A stretch of 64,000 nt of DNA from Allofournierella massiliensis. Its GTDB lineage: Bacteria; Bacillota; Clostridia; Oscillospirales; Ruminococcaceae. The position numbers and the translations under genes are program-made. The stretch covers positions 1-64,000 of the forward strand of contig NZ_SLUM01000010.1 in NCBI RefSeq assembly GCF_004345265.1. The letters are read 5' to 3'. A model generated the notes under the pieces. That model did not search any database, was not told the DNA's origin, and worked only from the letters and a program-made list of their open reading frames with translations. Below, piece by piece: positions 25,271 through 32,516 of this stretch (its first letter is position 1; every line of letters starts with the position of its first letter).

Positions 25271-25348
25271 TTTACAAAATCTGGGTGGTGTGCTATGCTG
25301 AAATGTATAGTACACTACTATGATAAACACTCAAAGCGGTTTTGTCAA
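25271..25348. promoter_or_regulatory. Overlapping divergent promoters around a perfect palindrome
   Basis: Plus strand: TTTACA (25271-25276), 17 nt, TATGCT (25294-25299). Minus strand: TTGACA (25348-25343), 17 nt, TATCAT (25325-25320). Between them ATAGTA-CAC-TACTAT (25307-25321) is a perfect inverted repeat that covers both predicted start sites. One repressor bound there would control the binding protein and the permeases together. Confidence 0.65.
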
Positions 25349-25376
25349 AAGAAACCCGCAAAGGAGGGAAAACGGG

Positions 25377-26252
25377 ATGAAGGGGTACAGCCGATGGAAA
25401 CGGCGCCGGGCGCTGACCGGCTATGCGCTGGCCGCCCCGGTTCTGCTGGGCACGCTGGTGTTTTTTGCTCTGCCGTTTGGGCTTACGTTCTGGTATTCCC
25501 TCACCTTTGGCCCCGGCGGGCAGACCTTTGTGGGGCTGGATAATTATGCCTATGTGCTGAGCACACGCAGCTTCCGTCTGGCAGCAGGCAACACCCTGCG
25601 CTTTCTGGGCCTGGGCGTGCCGTTGATTCTGGTGATAAGCATGCTGCTGGCGCTGGCATTGCAGAAGAAGTTCGCGGGCACAAAGCTGTTCCGCAATGTG
25701 CTGCTGTTTCCCATGGTGGTGCCGGTGGCAGGCATCGTGATGGTGGTGGATGTGTTCCTGGCCGAGCAGGGGGCGTTGAACGCGCTGCTGCAGGCCCTGG
25801 GCCTTTCCCCGGTGCGCTGGATGGAAAGCCCGGCAGCCTTCTGGGTGCTGATGGCTCTTTATGTGTGGAAGAACTGCGGCTACAATGTGATTTTGCTGCT
25901 GGCAGGGTTGAACATGATCCCGGAGGAGCTGTATCAGTGTGCCCGGCTGGAGGGGGCAAACGAGCGGCAGGTGTTCCGATACATCACCGCGCCCCTGATG
26001 CGGCCCACCGTATTCTTTGTGGTGGTGATCAGCGTGATCAACGCCTTCAAATCCTACCGGGAAGCCTTTCTGCTGGGCGGGGAGCATCCCCACACCAGCG
26101 TGTATTTTCTGCAGCATTACCTGAACAACAATTTCAATAACATGACCTATTCCCGGTTGTCGGTGGCGGCGATTCTGCTGTTTGCCGGCATGATGGTTCT
26201 GGTGGCCGTGCTGTACCGGATGCAGTCCGAGGACGGGGAGGCGGTTTTGTGA
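25377..26252 (+). CDS. Sugar-type ABC transporter permease (MalF-like)
   Basis: The 291-residue protein has six hydrophobic helices and the EAA loop ELYQCARLEGANERQVFRYI near residue 182, which contacts the ATPase. AAGGAGG (25361-25367) is 9 nt before the ATG at 25377; an upstream in-frame ATG at 25320 has no such site and lies inside the operator. The partner permease starts in a GTGA overlap. No ATPase gene is here, as is common where a shared MsmX/UgpC-type ATPase serves several importers. Confidence 0.9.
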   Translation: MKGYSRWKRRRALTGYALAAPVLLGTLVFFALPFGLTFWYSLTFGPGGQTFVGLDNYAYVLSTRSFRLAAGNTLRFLGLGVPLILVISMLLALALQKKFAGTKLFRNVLLFPMVVPVAGIVMVVDVFLAEQGALNALLQALGLSPVRWMESPAAFWVLMALYVWKNCGYNVILLLAGLNMIPEELYQCARLEGANERQVFRYITAPLMRPTVFFVVVISVINAFKSYREAFLLGGEHPHTSVYFLQHYLNNNFNNMTYSRLSVAAILLFAGMMVLVAVLYRMQSEDGEAVL

Positions 26253-27100
26253 AACGAAAGCGAAAAAAGCGGGATCGGCTGCTGGCGGTGCTTTTTGCGG
26301 TGCTGTCGGTAATTGTGCTGTTCCCGGCGGTTTATGTGCTGTGTAACAGCTTCATGTCCCCACAGGAAGCGGTGCAGCGATACGGTGCACTGGCCTCCGG
26401 TTCGGGTACGCTGGATCTGAGCCTTCTGCCCGGAACCTTTTCCGTACAGGGGTATGTGCAGGTGTTTTTGCGCCGCACCGCGTACTGGCTGCGCTTCTGG
26501 CGCACGCTGGCTATATGCGGAGCAATCGTGGCCGGGCAGCTGCTGGTGAGCATTCTGGGCGGCTTTGCTTTTGCAAAATACTCCTTCCCGGGTCGGCGGT
26601 GGCTGTTTTACCTGTTGGTGGTGCTCATGCTCATGCCGGTGCAGGTGACGCTGGTGCCCAACTACATTGTGCTGGAACGGCTGAACCTGCTGGACAGCTA
26701 CGGCGCGCTGATCCTTCCGGCAATGTTCCTGCCCTTCGGCACATTCCTGATGACTCAGATCTTCAAGTCTGTGCCGGATGAAGTGCTGCAGGCCGGCCAG
26801 ATCGACGGAGCCGGAACCCTGACACTGCTGTTCCGGGTGCTGCTGCCTGCGGGCCGGGCGGGTGCGGTGAGCCTGTGTCTGCTCACCTTCATCGACGCAT
26901 GGAATATGGTGGAGCAGCCGCTGGCCTTTTTGCGGGACAGTGAGATGTATCCCTTTTCGGTGTTCCTCGCCAGTACCAGCAGAGATGCGCTGGCCGTGGT
27001 CTTTCCCTGCGGCGTGCTGGCCATGCTGCCGGTGCTGCTGCTGTTCTGGTTCTTCAATGAGGAGCTGGTGGAGGGCATCGAGTTCACCGGCATCAAATAG
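26249..27100 (+). CDS. Sugar-type ABC transporter permease (MalG-like)
   Basis: The 283-residue protein starts at GTG overlapping the previous stop by 4 nt. It has a basic N-terminus, about six helices and the EAA loop DEVLQAGQIDGAGTLTLLFR near residue 177. It should form a heterodimeric channel with the preceding permease and receive substrate from the divergent lipoprotein. Confidence 0.9.
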   Translation: MKRKRKKRDRLLAVLFAVLSVIVLFPAVYVLCNSFMSPQEAVQRYGALASGSGTLDLSLLPGTFSVQGYVQVFLRRTAYWLRFWRTLAICGAIVAGQLLVSILGGFAFAKYSFPGRRWLFYLLVVLMLMPVQVTLVPNYIVLERLNLLDSYGALILPAMFLPFGTFLMTQIFKSVPDEVLQAGQIDGAGTLTLLFRVLLPAGRAGAVSLCLLTFIDAWNMVEQPLAFLRDSEMYPFSVFLASTSRDALAVVFPCGVLAMLPVLLLFWFFNEELVEGIEFTGIK

Positions 27101-27123
27101 GTGTCGCCCGGGAGGAAAACAGC

Positions 27124-27825
27124 ATGAAACGAACAAAGAACAACAGGCGGCGTTTTGCCGTTTTTCTGGCGGTGGTGCTGGCGGCGGTGCTGTGCACCTC
27201 GGTCGCTTGGCTGGTGGAGTGGACGCTTGCGCCGCAGGTGGAGGCGGTATTTCCCACGCGGGGCAGTGTGAATGAGGAAAAATTCTTCACCGGAACGGTC
27301 TACCGCACCGAGGGCGAGCGCCCGGCACTGCGGATTCGTGTGCAGGCACAGGGCGAGGATGCGCAGATACTGCAAACAGCCTCTCTGCTGGCCTTCCCGC
27401 CGGAAAGCGAGATGAATCTGGTAGGTCTGGAGCTGGCCGGCGAGGAAGAGCAGACCGGCGACGGGGTGGTTCTGAAACAGAAAAACCCGCTGCCGGAACT
27501 GCCGGAGGGGCCGGTGACCATCCAGGCGAGAATTCTTACCGATGGCTGGTGTAAAATTCCCCTGTCCGCCATCCAGACGGGGGAGGATGGCTCCACCATG
27601 GTGATGAAGCTGGAGGAGCGATGGACCCCCTGGGGGAAGCAGAGTTATGCGTCGGCAGTGGCAGTAATGGTGACCGCCACCGACGCGCAGAGTGCGTTGG
27701 TGCAGCTTGGCGAAACCGGAGAGTTCCGGATTGCGGCTTTTGCGGCCGCGCCCATTCAGGATGGGGATTTGGTAAAGGTGGTGCTGCCGGGTGAATCGGA
27801 TGAAAACGGGCAGGCGGAAAAGTAA
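27124..27825 (+). CDS. Membrane-anchored HlyD/MacA-like adaptor domain protein
   Basis: The 233-residue protein has a basic start, one membrane helix (residues 10-32) and an extracellular beta-rich part. Its end, from KIPLSAIQTGEDGSTMVMKL to the GDLVKVV close, resembles the C-terminal membrane-proximal domain of MacA/HlyD adaptors. It lacks the long coiled-coil hairpin, so it is shorter than usual (about 350-450). It starts 23 nt after the permease gene with GGGAGGAAAACAGC, and overlaps the next gene by about 35 nt. No ATPase is present. Its function is inferred only from the resemblance. Confidence 0.55.
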   Translation: MKRTKNNRRRFAVFLAVVLAAVLCTSVAWLVEWTLAPQVEAVFPTRGSVNEEKFFTGTVYRTEGERPALRIRVQAQGEDAQILQTASLLAFPPESEMNLVGLELAGEEEQTGDGVVLKQKNPLPELPEGPVTIQARILTDGWCKIPLSAIQTGEDGSTMVMKLEERWTPWGKQSYASAVAVMVTATDAQSALVQLGETGEFRIAAFAAAPIQDGDLVKVVLPGESDENGQAEK

Positions 27826-28945
27826 AGGGGCGCTCATCCTGCGGGTGCTGGCCGTGCTGCTGGCGGCTTTTGCGGCAGTGTTTGCAAGGCAGGTTCTGCT
27901 GTGCCGCAGTGCGCTGTATTCCGTTCCCATGCTGCTGGAATACCCGGAGCTGGGCGAAAGCTCACCCCTCACGCTGGAGGTGCTCCAGCGCCGGGTGGGA
28001 GACAAGGCGGAAAACAGTGCCGCCTGGCAGGGAATGCTGGAAGCCGATCTTCCCGGCGGGTCACAGCAGCTTATTGCCCGGGTGGCCCTGTCCAACTGGG
28101 GGCAGGTGGCAGGTCTTGATTTTGTGAGTGGTGAGTTTTATCCGGCGCAGGCGGTATTGCTGCGGCAGTATCAGGCGGTGGTGCCGGAGGGGCTGGCCGC
28201 AGCAGGCGATACGTTCGCCGTGGAAAATGTGGAGTATACGGTATGCGGGGTGTACCGGCCGGAAGGGGAATCTGCACCGGTTTATCTGAGTACCCATCCC
28301 GAACAGCCGAATAGCAGCCTTACCCCCACCCGGATGCTGCTGGCCCAGAATGATCGCCTTCGCCTGTCGGTATTGTACGATTTGCAGACAAAGGCAAACG
28401 ATACCCCCAAAACGGCAGGGGTGGATCTGGGCGTCTGGCGGCAGCTGCTGCGTCAGGAGGTATATGGGGTGATTTTCTGCTGCACGGTGCTGCTCTGTGC
28501 CTGTGTGCTGCTGCGGGGATATGTGGGCCTCGTGCGGCTGTATGGCCGGTGGAACGATATGCTGTACGGCCGCAAGAGGGCGCTTGCGCTGCATCTGACA
28601 CAGATCATTCTGGCAGTGGCGGCGCTGAATCTGGCCATCTGCGGGGTGAATCTTCCCGCCGAGCTGCTGGCCGGCCCGGCCGAAACAAATCCTATGCAAA
28701 TATTTTCTGCACTGGCAGGGCAGAGCGATTATCTGGCACAGGCGGCGCGGTCGGCAAAGGAACTGGCAGTGCTGGGCCTTGCAGCGGTGCTGTTGTTTGT
28801 CGGTGCGGTGATCCTCTGGCAGCTGGCAGGCCACATAAAGCGGCCTGACCGAAACAGGAAACAATCTGCTTTTCCGGAAAAAGAGCAGGCATCGGCTCGC
28901 TGGCGCTATCATGCCCCGACGTGCCCGAAGAAAACAACAGACTGA
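27791..28945 (+). CDS. MacB/FtsX-like permease-type membrane protein
   Basis: The 384-residue protein has one N-terminal helix (about 14-33), a large extracellular region (to about 215) and three later helices (about 218-240, 267-290, 320-345). That is the MacB/FtsX topology. GDTFAVENVEYTVCGVYRP resembles the MacB periplasmic core segment that ends in a V-x-G-V-y turn. The start is GTG at 27791 (AAAGGTGG 8 nt upstream) or ATG at 27800. It overlaps the adaptor-like gene, so the two should be co-translated. A nucleotide-binding subunit is missing nearby. Confidence 0.6.
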   Translation: MNRMKTGRRKSKGALILRVLAVLLAAFAAVFARQVLLCRSALYSVPMLLEYPELGESSPLTLEVLQRRVGDKAENSAAWQGMLEADLPGGSQQLIARVALSNWGQVAGLDFVSGEFYPAQAVLLRQYQAVVPEGLAAAGDTFAVENVEYTVCGVYRPEGESAPVYLSTHPEQPNSSLTPTRMLLAQNDRLRLSVLYDLQTKANDTPKTAGVDLGVWRQLLRQEVYGVIFCCTVLLCACVLLRGYVGLVRLYGRWNDMLYGRKRALALHLTQIILAVAALNLAICGVNLPAELLAGPAETNPMQIFSALAGQSDYLAQAARSAKELAVLGLAAVLLFVGAVILWQLAGHIKRPDRNRKQSAFPEKEQASARWRYHAPTCPKKTTD

Positions 28946-28947
28946 CA

Positions 28948-28982
28948 AAAAGGGAGACCCTTGCAAACAGGGTCTCCCTTTT
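28948..28982. terminator. Bidirectional terminator between the two permease-like genes
   Basis: 13-nt arms (28948-28960 and 28970-28982) begin with A4 and end with T4, giving U-tracts both ways. Confidence 0.85.
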
Positions 28983-29019
28983 TAACGGAAAAGAAATCGC
29001 CAGAGAAAAACAGAGCACA

Positions 29020-30015
29020 TCAAGTCTCGGTGGCAGCGGGTCTGTCGCATTGCCGGAGCATGCAGCGAAGTGCCTCACATAAAACACATTGCAGCAGTGC
29101 GATTCCAACCTGAGCGATCAGCCCGGACTTGATTGCCAGATCCCGCCCCATACCGGGCGCCAGAAGGAATGCTTCCAGCTGCAAAGAGAGCGTCTGCGCC
29201 GTTTGCGTCCACCAGGAAAAATCGCTCCAGCGGGAAGGGGTAAGCCAGGAGGGCCAGACGGACAGAAGCAAAGGCAATGCCGATGCGGTGGTCAGAAGAA
29301 CCGAGAACAGCGCAATGTCCCGGGCAGGAAAGGGCCAGTGGACGACGGCTTTCGCTCCGTGCAGAATCAGAACCAGAGCGGCAAATGCCAGCGGAAGCCA
29401 GGCCAGCCCGCGGCCAAGGGCGGCGCATAGCCCGGTGAAAAGCTGCCAGTCCGGCTCCGGCAGGCCGCTTTCTGTCAGCTGTGTATTGACCCAGGTGGCG
29501 GGAGACTGGCGAAAATCCTCCGTAAAAGGCAGCTCCACCGCCGTGAACCCGGCATCCTCGCAAGGGATCAGAGCCAGTGACCGGTTGCTTGAAAAAATGC
29601 CGCGCACGGTGTATTCTCCGGTTTCCAGCGTAACGCTGAGCCCCAGCACATCCTCACTGCCGAAGAGATCGTCCGCAAGGGCGGTGGAAATTGCACAGCC
29701 GGAAAAATCCAGCGGAGCGGGTGGCTCGCCTGCACAATATTCTGCCCCCATAACCAGAAGCGCATCGCCCTGATAGTACAGCGCCGTGCACTGCGTCTGA
29801 TGCAGGCTTGTGCAAAGCAGGCAACTGCTTTCTGCCCAGAAGGTAAGGCCGGGCTGCTTGTCCCGGGCGGTGCGAACCGTTTCGGCGGTGAGGGCCTGGC
29901 GATAGCGCAGGCTGACGCTTTGGCAGTTTTGAGCAAGTGCGTCGGCGTGGTTCATGCTGGTGGTAGACGCAACCAGAAGAGCCAGCATCAGCAGCCCGAT
30001 GATCACCCGCCTCAT
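29020..30015 (-). CDS. MacB/FtsX-like permease-type membrane protein, second copy
   Basis: The 331-residue protein has the same plan as the gene at 27791 on the other strand: N-terminal helix, extracellular core and three C-terminal helices. ALADDLFGSEDVLGLSVTL then GEYTVRGIF near residues 110-140 match the MacB periplasmic core pattern better than the first copy does. Its ATG overlaps the stop of the adaptor pseudogene (ATGA), so it was the second gene of an adaptor-permease pair. With the adaptor broken, function is doubtful. Confidence 0.6.
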   Translation of the reverse strand: MRRVIIGLLMLALLVASTTSMNHADALAQNCQSVSLRYRQALTAETVRTARDKQPGLTFWAESSCLLCTSLHQTQCTALYYQGDALLVMGAEYCAGEPPAPLDFSGCAISTALADDLFGSEDVLGLSVTLETGEYTVRGIFSSNRSLALIPCEDAGFTAVELPFTEDFRQSPATWVNTQLTESGLPEPDWQLFTGLCAALGRGLAWLPLAFAALVLILHGAKAVVHWPFPARDIALFSVLLTTASALPLLLSVWPSWLTPSRWSDFSWWTQTAQTLSLQLEAFLLAPGMGRDLAIKSGLIAQVGIALLQCVLCEALRCMLRQCDRPAATET

Positions 30016-30820
30016 TGCGCAATCCTCACGGAGGAGCCGGGGCTGACAGCCTGGTCAGAAGAAGCGATCACGCTGCCGCCGATGGTGCCCTCCACGGCGG
30101 CGTACTGTCCGTCGCTGCCCACTTCCAGTACGGTAACGGGAACCCGCCGGGCCGTGTAGCTGATTCCAAAGGTGCTCCGGTTTTCTTCCACGGTGAGAAC
30201 GAAGCTGCCCTGCGTATCCTGCCGGATGGCAGATACGGGCAGGCAGGTGCCATAGGAGGTGCGGGAAAAATCAGTTCGGCCTGTGCTGTGCCGGCCCGGA
30301 ATCCGGCGGCATCTTCCGGAAGTACTGCAGTGACCTGAAACGCTCCGCTTTCGGTATCCTCAACAGCTGTGCGCACAGTCGCTTCGGTGCGGGCGGATCC
30401 CTGTACAATGGTTACCGATTGCCCGGCAGCAAGATTTTCCGCCTGCGCGGCAGGCAGAGAAAAGGCTGCAACCAGCTCGCTGTCCTCGCGGGCAATCCGC
30501 AGTCCGCCGGATTCCGGGCAGGGCTGCCCTTCCTTCAGATCACAGGTCAGCAGCTGTGTGTCCCGTTCGGCACAGATGAGACCATCGGTTTCCATGCAGG
30601 CAGTGAACAGTGCGATACACTTCTCTGTGGAAGCAATCTCCAGCTGCAGCTGCTGTTCCTGCGCCGCATTGCTCTGCGCAGTCAGTGCGGCGGAGCTTTG
30701 CGCCTGCGTATAGTCGGATTCAGCCTGTGTCAGTGCGGTTTGCGCATCCTCCAGATTCCGCTGAGCGGAAAGCAGCGAATCCTCCCGGGCGTTCTGCGCC
30801 TGCTCCAGTGTCTGCCGGGC
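30012..30820 (-). pseudogene. HlyD/MacA-like adaptor, 5'-truncated and frameshifted
   Basis: From 30817 down the protein reads RQTLEQAQNAREDSLL and continues as an Ala/Gln/Glu-rich coiled coil (about 70 residues), then the beta barrel AAGQSVTIVQGSARTEATV. Near the A5 run at 30266-30270 (T5 on the coding strand) the frame must shift: the other frame continues YGTCLPVSAIRQDTQGSFVL... to VRIAQ and a TGA overlapping the next start. That is the expected adaptor ending. No start codon, signal anchor or ribosome-binding site precedes the coiled coil; upstream sequence on this strand is the reverse of a kinase gene. Confidence 0.8.
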
Positions 30821-31145
30821 GGAGCTCGGCCAGATTCTGGAAATATTTCTGGACAATGCGCTGCGGTATTCCCCGGAGGGCAAGGCCGTTGAGCTGTACT
30901 GTGCCACACAGGGCCGAAAAATGATCTGGGAGGTGTGCGATCACGGGCCGGGGGTTCCGGATCAGGCAAAGGAAGCGGTGTTCCGGCGATTCTGGCGTGC
31001 CGATGCCAGCCGGTCCAGCCGGGAACATTTCGGGCTTGGCCTTTCGGTGGCGCAGGAACTGGCCGGGCGCTGCGGGCTGCAGCTGGGTGTGAGCGATACC
31101 CCCGGCGGCGGGGCTACGTTTCGCGTGGAAGTGGCTCGCTCATAG
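30821..31145 (+). pseudogene. Sensor histidine kinase, C-terminal fragment
   Basis: The open frame begins at the junction with ELGQILEIFLDNALRYSPEG, an N-box, then DHGPGVP (G1), VFRRFWRADASRS (F-box) and GLGLSVAQELAGR (G2), ending at TAG 31145. This is the ATP-binding domain of a kinase whose sensor, HAMP and phospho-accepting His parts are missing, as is any response regulator. An internal ATG at 30921 exists but would lose the N-box. It is best read as a remnant. Confidence 0.85.
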
Positions 31146-31189
31146 CAATCAGGTGGTTGTTCGGCTGTTTGAACGATCAAGTAAAAAGA

Positions 31190-31225
31190 ATGCCCCGGCT
31201 CTTGAAAAAGATCCGGGGCATTTTT
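31190..31225. terminator. Terminator between kinase remnant and msrAB
   Basis: ATGCCCCGG (31190-31198) pairs with CCGGGGCAT (31213-31221), followed by TTTT and preceded by A-rich sequence. It serves convergent units. Confidence 0.8.
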
Positions 31226-31243
31226 GCGGGCAGGCAAACCTGC

Positions 31244-32350
31244 TTATTCTTCAAACAGATCCAGCAGATAGCCGTAGCCTTCCGCTTCCATTTTGGCGTA
31301 TGGGATGAAGCGCAGCGAGGCGCTGTTGATGCAGTAGCGCACCCCGTTGGGAGATTCCGGGTCGCCGGTGAATACATGGCCCAGATGGGAGTCGCCGGAG
31401 CGGCTGCGCACCTCGGTGCGGTGCATGCCGTGGCTGTCGTCCGGCAGTTCCACCACGGCGGGCTCCTCGATGGGCCTGGAGAAGGCGGGCCAGCCGCAGC
31501 CGCTCTCGAATTTATCGGTGGAGGAGAACAGCGGTTCGCCGGTGACCACGTCCACGTAAATGCCCTTTTCAAACTGGTTCCAGAACTCGTTGGCAAAGGG
31601 ATGCTCGGTGCCGTTTTGCTGGGTGACCCGGTACTGCTCACTGGTCAGCTTGTCCCGAATGGCTTCCGCCGCAGGCTTCTGGTAATCGCCCGGGTCGATG
31701 CGCAGGCTGGAAAACAGCTTCATTTCCGCAAGGGGGATGTGGCAGTAACCGTTGGGATTCTTTTCCAGATAATCCTGATGATACTCTTCGGCAGGGTAGA
31801 AGTTCACCAGCGGGCCGATCTCCACCTTGAACTGGCTGCTGCGGCTGCGCTCGATCTCCGCGATGCGCTCCACCGTCTCCTTTGCCCTGTTGTTTGTGTA
31901 GTAAACGCCGGTCTGGTACTGGGTGCCCACATCGTTGCCCTGCCGGTTTTCCACCGTGGGGTCGATCACATAGAAGTAGGCCAGCAGCAGTGCGTCCAGG
32001 CTCACCTGTTCCGAGTCATATTCCACCCGCACCGTTTCCCGGAAACCGGTTTTCCCGGTGGATACGGTGGGGTAGTTGGCGTCGGCCTCGCCGGAGCCGT
32101 TGGCGTAACCGCTTTTGGCGTCGATCACGCCGGGGATGGACTGCATCAGCTGTTCGATGCCCCAGAAACAGCCCCCGGCCAGATAAATCACGTTTTCGGT
32201 GGATTCCATTTTCATAACCTCCTGTTCCGGTTCGCTTTGCGGCGAGCCGTTTTCACTGTTTGCGGGCTGCACTGCGGCTTCCGCCGGACGGCTGCAGCCG
32301 CTCAGCAGCAATGCTGCGGCAAGCAGGCTTGCCAATACCCTTCGGTGCAT
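31244..32350 (-). CDS. msrAB: Bifunctional peptide methionine sulfoxide reductase MsrA/MsrB, lipoprotein
   Basis: The 368-residue protein repairs oxidised methionine. A lipoprotein signal (LLLSGCS, Cys near 19) anchors it outside the membrane. MsrA follows with GGCFWGIEQ near residue 59, then MsrB with [10 protein letters not shown] near 285 and the catalytic [11 protein letters not shown] near 333. The usual zinc CxxC pairs of MsrB are absent ([13 protein letters not shown] here). GGAGATC precedes the ATG. A surface MsrAB in an anaerobe suggests defence of extracellular proteins against oxidants. Confidence 0.95.
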   Translation of the reverse strand: MHRRVLASLLAAALLLSGCSRPAEAAVQPANSENGSPQSEPEQEVMKMESTENVIYLAGGCFWGIEQLMQSIPGVIDAKSGYANGSGEADANYPTVSTGKTGFRETVRVEYDSEQVSLDALLLAYFYVIDPTVENRQGNDVGTQYQTGVYYTNNRAKETVERIAEIERSRSSQFKVEIGPLVNFYPAEEYHQDYLEKNPNGYCHIPLAEMKLFSSLRIDPGDYQKPAAEAIRDKLTSEQYRVTQQNGTEHPFANEFWNQFEKGIYVDVVTGEPLFSSTDKFESGCGWPAFSRPIEEPAVVELPDDSHGMHRTEVRSRSGDSHLGHVFTGDPESPNGVRYCINSASLRFIPYAKMEAEGYGYLLDLFEE

Positions 32351-32449
32351 GGCAGGATCTCCTTTCCTTCCGGCGCGGTCGAAAGCGAATACACCGCTCC
32401 TGTACCGGGATGAATGAGATAATTATACTATAATGGTAGGAAAAAGAAA

Positions 32450-32512
32450 AGCCCCCTCTTTTCGTGATCCGCGGGGCAAAACCGCGCAGAAATCGCGAAA
32501 AGAGGAGGTTGG
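32450..32512 (-). terminator. Terminator after the DinG-like gene
   Basis: Read on the minus strand, CCTCTTTTCGCGAT pairs with ATCACGAAAAGAGG and is followed by GGGCTTTTCTTTTTCC. The outer stem spans 32452-32512. A minus-strand TATAAT at about 32420-32426 just beyond may serve msrAB. Confidence 0.7.
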
Positions 32513-32516
32513 TTCA

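Noticed and set aside
27124-28945. Treating these two genes as further subunits of the sugar importer
   Set aside because: They follow the permeases closely, but their topology resembles adaptor and MacB-type proteins and a similar pair occurs on the opposite strand.
30921-31145. A small 74-residue protein starting at the internal ATG
   Set aside because: The frame is open further upstream and carries the kinase N-box, so it is the tail of a truncated histidine kinase, not a separate gene.
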